From NCBI GenBank assembly GCA_964542765.1, contig CAZIVO010000133.1:1-8351 (forward strand): 8,351 nt of DNA, read 5' to 3'. Shown here one piece after another: positions 6,191 through 8,351 of this stretch; position 1 is the stretch's first letter; each line of letters begins with the position of its first letter. The stretch comes from CAZIVO01 sp964542765. GTDB lineage: Bacteria > Planctomycetota > UBA1135 > UBA2386. The translations under genes were made by a program, and so were the position numbers. The notes under the pieces are model-generated. The model did no database searches. It had not been told where the DNA came from and saw nothing but the letters and a program-made list of their open reading frames with translations.

Positions 6191-7711
6191 CTACCAGACG
6201 AAATGTGAGGAAGCCGCTTGCGATGCCAGATCGTCCCGTAGCCGCATGGCCTCGCCAGAAGGAAGGTTGGACATGGTACTCGGCGACCCACCCGCCACAT
6301 ACACGGTCAAGCGCGCCAGACCGAGCATCCGCTCGAGCGGGTTGCGATGGATCACCACGGCCTGCACCTTCTGCAAGGGCACGATGGCGCGATACCGCCC
6401 GAGGATTCCCCACCGCATCACAATGTGTGCTCCTTCTTGTGCATAAGCCAGATTCTGGAAGGACAGAACCCCGATGGCATAGAACAGGGGCAGACAGAGC
6501 AAGGATGCCAGCGCCAGAGAACCCACCGTGGGCAAGCCAAAGGCAAGGCCGATGCCCGCGAGAATCACGCCCTGCACAAAAATCCTCAAGATCACCCGGG
6601 GCGAAACCCGGTTCCAGACGACTCCCGCTGCTTGCATTCCCGACAAGAACACCGGTGCGACCGCCTCGGCGCGATCGTTGCGCGTGAGCGGAACCACGAT
6701 GTCGCGCCCGCCCCGCGCCTCCTCTGCCGGGTTCATGCCCGAGCCTGCCGAATCCGCCTTGACCACCGTCAGGCCGAAGACCCGACGCAGGAAGGTCTGC
6801 TCGAGGAGCACCCGCTGAATCTTCCGCAAGGGCAAGGACGCAGCCCGCGTTGTCAGCAGGCCGTAACGGCGCTGAAACACATCCTCACGCACCGACAGGG
6901 TGAAGCCATGAAACATCACAAAACTCGCGATGATGGACACCAACCAGCCGCCGAGCAAGGCGACGAAGAGAACAGCCAAGGCGAGCACGATGACAAGACT
7001 CCAGTGGACATCGATCAGGCGATCCAGAAGGCTCCCCGCCAGCCCTCCCATCTGATCGATGAAGCCGAATTGATCGGCCAGTTCGAAGACCCCGTAGAGT
7101 GCGGCAAAGATCACGCCGACCCGGTTGTTCGTCAGCCCCAAAAGGGTGAGTTCACCAGAACTGACACGATAGATGAGCAGTTCGCCAGGCGGTTCGGCAA
7201 CAGTTCCCGCCGACACATCAGCACCAGCACGTGTCTGAAAAAGGGCCTCGCGCAACCTCTCCGCATTGCGACGCGAGAGGGAATCGAAGCGTGCCTCGGC
7301 CCCTTGGCTCGATGCCGTTTCAACCGAAACCACGACGAGGCCGAAGATGCGTCGCACGATCGTCGATTCGAAACTCAGGTCCTGGATCCGATTGATCGGA
7401 ATGCGTCGCTCCTGCCGATGCAGGATGCCCTCGGTCGTGATCAGTTCTTCTTCGGTCAATCGATACTGGAAGGTGATGTAGCGTGCGAAGGCATGGATCA
7501 TCGCCAACATGAAAAAGGCGATGGCGGCGATGATGAGCCACGGCAAATCAGCGATGGTCGCGATGGCACAGGGAATGATCATCTGCCGCAAACCATCCAG
7601 GAAACGCAGGAACAGCATCCCCGGATGAAGGTGTCCGGCGATGATGGCGGGTGGCGGCGAAGCTACCCCCGGATCAATCGGCAACGGCGGCTGTGGATCA
7701 GATGACGTCAT
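6191..7711 (-). CDS. ydbT: YdbT-like membrane protein with three bPH2 (DUF304-type) domains
   Basis: The 506-residue product matches the YdbT layout: hydrophobic membrane segments alternating with bacterial pleckstrin-homology-like units. Hydrophobic stretches lie at about 43-75, 192-212, 238-267 and 378-416. After each of three membrane blocks the bPH2 pattern recurs. It is a strand/turn ending in GIL or GLL, then an IP-x-x-RIQ-like segment, then xxFGL-xx-VxVxTA. The three are ITTEGILHRQERRIPINRIQ with IFGLVVVSVETAS (91-134), YGLLTTRAASLPLRKIQ with VFGLTVVKADSAG (283-323), and WGILGRYRAIVPLQKVQ with MLGLARLTVYVAGG (434-475). The molecular function is unknown; paired YdbS/YdbT proteins are usually encoded together and sit in the inner membrane. 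I chose the ATG at 7711, where family-like sequence begins. It overlaps the ydbS-like stop by 14 bases and lacks a clear ribosome binding site, which points to translational coupling. Upstream in-frame starts (to 7777) would only translate the ydbS region in another frame. Confidence 0.88.
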   Translation of the reverse strand: MTSSDPQPPLPIDPGVASPPPAIIAGHLHPGMLFLRFLDGLRQMIIPCAIATIADLPWLIIAAIAFFMLAMIHAFARYITFQYRLTEEELITTEGILHRQERRIPINRIQDLSFESTIVRRIFGLVVVSVETASSQGAEARFDSLSRRNAERLREALFQTRAGADVSAGTVAEPPGELLIYRVSSGELTLLGLTNNRVGVIFAALYGVFELADQFGFIDQMGGLAGSLLDRLIDVHWSLVIVLALAVLFVALLGGWLVSIIASFVMFHGFTLSVREDVFQRRYGLLTTRAASLPLRKIQRVLLEQTFLRRVFGLTVVKADSAGSGMNPAEEARGGRDIVVPLTRNDRAEAVAPVFLSGMQAAGVVWNRVSPRVILRIFVQGVILAGIGLAFGLPTVGSLALASLLCLPLFYAIGVLSFQNLAYAQEGAHIVMRWGILGRYRAIVPLQKVQAVVIHRNPLERMLGLARLTVYVAGGSPSTMSNLPSGEAMRLRDDLASQAASSHFVW

Positions 7712-8168
7712 CGCCACGGGTGGCCAGGATCTGATCGCGCAATCCCTGTGCGCGATCGACCGCCAAGCCAGGCACACGAAAAGTCGCTTCCTCGGTGCCG
7801 GCCGTGAAGACCACCAGGGTGGCCAGCCCGAATAAACGCTCCACCGGACCGCGCGTCAGATCAACGTGCTGCAGACGCGATATCGGAATGGACTTCTCCG
7901 ATCGCCACAGGATCCCGAAGCGAGCGACAAGAAGCTGCTCACCGATCGCGTAGCGCCAAAAGACATAGGACAGAAGCGGTTGCAGAATGGAGAACAGGGC
8001 CAGCACACCTAGCAGACATGCCAGACTGATCACGGCCAGAGTCTCGTACTCTCCGAGGTCTTCGACGAAGAACGAGAAGGCCGCTACAGCGAGCCCACCG
8101 AGAAAGGCCACGAACAAGAGGCTGGTGATGATCCAGTAGGGCACCACCCTCGAATCTAGACGGTCCAT
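7698..8168 (-). CDS. ydbS: YdbS-like membrane protein with one bPH2 (DUF304-type) domain
   Basis: With the start chosen here the product has 156 residues, close to the usual YdbS length of about 160. After LDSRVVPYW come two hydrophobic helices (about 12-34 and 43-66). A bPH2 unit then reads WRYAIGEQLLVARFGILWR, IPISRLQHVDLTRG and RLFGLATLVVFTAGT (71-125), with a short C-terminal helix. I chose the ATG at 8168 because GGAG lies 5 bases upstream. ATG codons at 8237 and 8255 would add 23 or 29 residues but have poor ribosome binding sites, and third-position GC there is low (12 of 28 codons). Against this, related proteins often carry a few residues before the RLDPRVVPYW-like motif, so the longer forms remain possible. 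The gene overlaps the ydbT-like gene by 14 bases and is the first protein gene after tRNA-His. Biochemical role unknown; membrane location follows from the helices. Confidence 0.85.
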   Translation of the reverse strand: MDRLDSRVVPYWIITSLLFVAFLGGLAVAAFSFFVEDLGEYETLAVISLACLLGVLALFSILQPLLSYVFWRYAIGEQLLVARFGILWRSEKSIPISRLQHVDLTRGPVERLFGLATLVVFTAGTEEATFRVPGLAVDRAQGLRDQILATRGDDVI

Positions 8169-8175
8169 GAACTCT

Positions 8176-8195
8176 CCACCATCGAGCGATGGTGG
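8176..8195 (-). promoter_or_regulatory. Inverted repeat overlapping the ydbS-like ribosome binding site
   Basis: CCACCATCG (8176-8184) and CGATGGTGG (8187-8195) are perfect nine-base inverted arms around AG. In the transcript they give an eight-pair stem with a four-base loop. The GGTGG of one arm is the upstream part of the GGTGGAG ribosome binding site before the ATG at 8168. No T run follows, so it is not a terminator. It could be an RNA hairpin controlling translation or a DNA operator. If translation starts at 8255 it would simply lie inside the coding region. Confidence 0.45.
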
Positions 8196-8242
8196 CTGAA
8201 CGGGTTCAGGATCTCGGAGGCCTGTGTCTACTTCCATACCTT

Positions 8243-8266
8243 GGGGATGGGACATCGGCCCACCCC
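8243..8266 (-). other. Leader hairpin downstream of tRNA-His
   Basis: On the minus strand GGGGTGGG (8266-8259) can pair with CCCATCCCC (8251-8243), with one bulged base and a seven-base loop containing the ATG at 8255. It starts about 19 bases past the tRNA 3' end and has no T tract. It may protect or help process the tRNA 3' side. An ATG in the loop of a strong stem is a poor initiation site, which is a further reason to prefer the start at 8168. Confidence 0.4.
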
Positions 8267-8284
8267 ACAGGGAAGACCGGAAAA

Positions 8285-8351
8285 TGGGGTGAGTGACCGG
8301 ATTCGAACCGGCGACCTCCAGGACCACAACCTAGCGCTCTAACCAACTGAG
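8285..8351 (-). tRNA. tRNA-His (anticodon GTG), 5' end cut by window edge
   Basis: The minus strand shows most of a tRNA. The D arm lacks its first base, the anticodon stem is CTAGG/CCTGG, and the loop TTGTGGT has GTG at 34-36. The T arm is GCCGG-TTCGAAT-CCGGT and the 3' acceptor strand CACTCAC. The discriminator is C73 (8288), characteristic of tRNA-His, where it pairs with an extra G at position -1, and the CCA end is encoded (8287-8285). About 10 bases of the 5' end, including the G-1 position, lie outside the window. It is co-oriented with the ydbS-like gene and may share a transcript with it. Confidence 0.94.

Noticed and set aside
6347..7705. Long open plus-strand frame (452 codons) opposite the ydbT-like gene
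   Set aside because: The minus strand encodes a clear three-domain bPH2 membrane protein. The antisense product is rich in His, Gln, Arg and Asp without recognisable structure.
8256..8327. Extension of the ydbS-like frame into the tRNA-His gene (start at 8327)
   Set aside because: The added codons translate the tRNA-His 3' half and the spacer; the T-arm sequence gives the SNPV-type residues often seen in such artefacts.

Overview
The window (GC roughly 60% by eye) looks like chromosomal DNA of a high-GC Gram-negative-type bacterium, most likely a planctomycete or a relative. That placement is an inference. It rests on the integrase fragment, whose core-binding region has the layout I associate with planctomycete tyrosine recombinases, and on a 479-residue protein that I can match to no well-known family. 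The other genes (mgtE, cbs, ydbS/ydbT) are too widespread to place the organism.

Left edge (1-870): a tyrosine recombinase fragment reads leftward and lies just downstream of a complete tRNA-Pro(CGG) gene, also on the minus strand. Between them are a terminator-like hairpin and a short palindrome. The tRNA has a clear sigma70-type promoter at 842-870. An integrase starting about 115 bases past the 3' end of a tRNA is the usual layout at the edge of a tRNA-integrated element. Such an element would extend left out of the window. The integrase frame stops before any catalytic residue, so it is probably a relic.

Middle (937-5267): mgtE (Mg2+ transporter/channel, plus strand) converges on the 479-aa protein of unknown function (minus strand; RG-rich disordered N-terminus, long folded core, acidic Pro-rich tail). 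That gene is divergent from a true cystathionine beta-synthase with a C-terminal CBS-domain pair (plus strand). The 126-base divergent spacer contains a small perfect inverted repeat.

Right part (5272-8351): three minus-strand genes follow a tRNA-His(GTG) that is cut by the window end. They are a YdbS-like single bPH2 membrane protein, a YdbT-like protein with three bPH2-type units overlapping it by 14 bases, and, 52 bases further on, a membrane-anchored TPR protein. They look like one transcription unit. The leader between tRNA-His and ydbS holds two strong hairpins, one of which takes in part of the best ribosome binding site.

Functionally the window mixes housekeeping (tRNAs, Mg2+ homeostasis, transsulfuration) with an envelope-associated PH/TPR gene set. 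I see no CRISPR array, transposase, toxin-antitoxin pair or recognisable defence system. The best candidates for something undescribed are the 479-aa protein and the ydbS-ydbT-TPR grouping with its structured leader.
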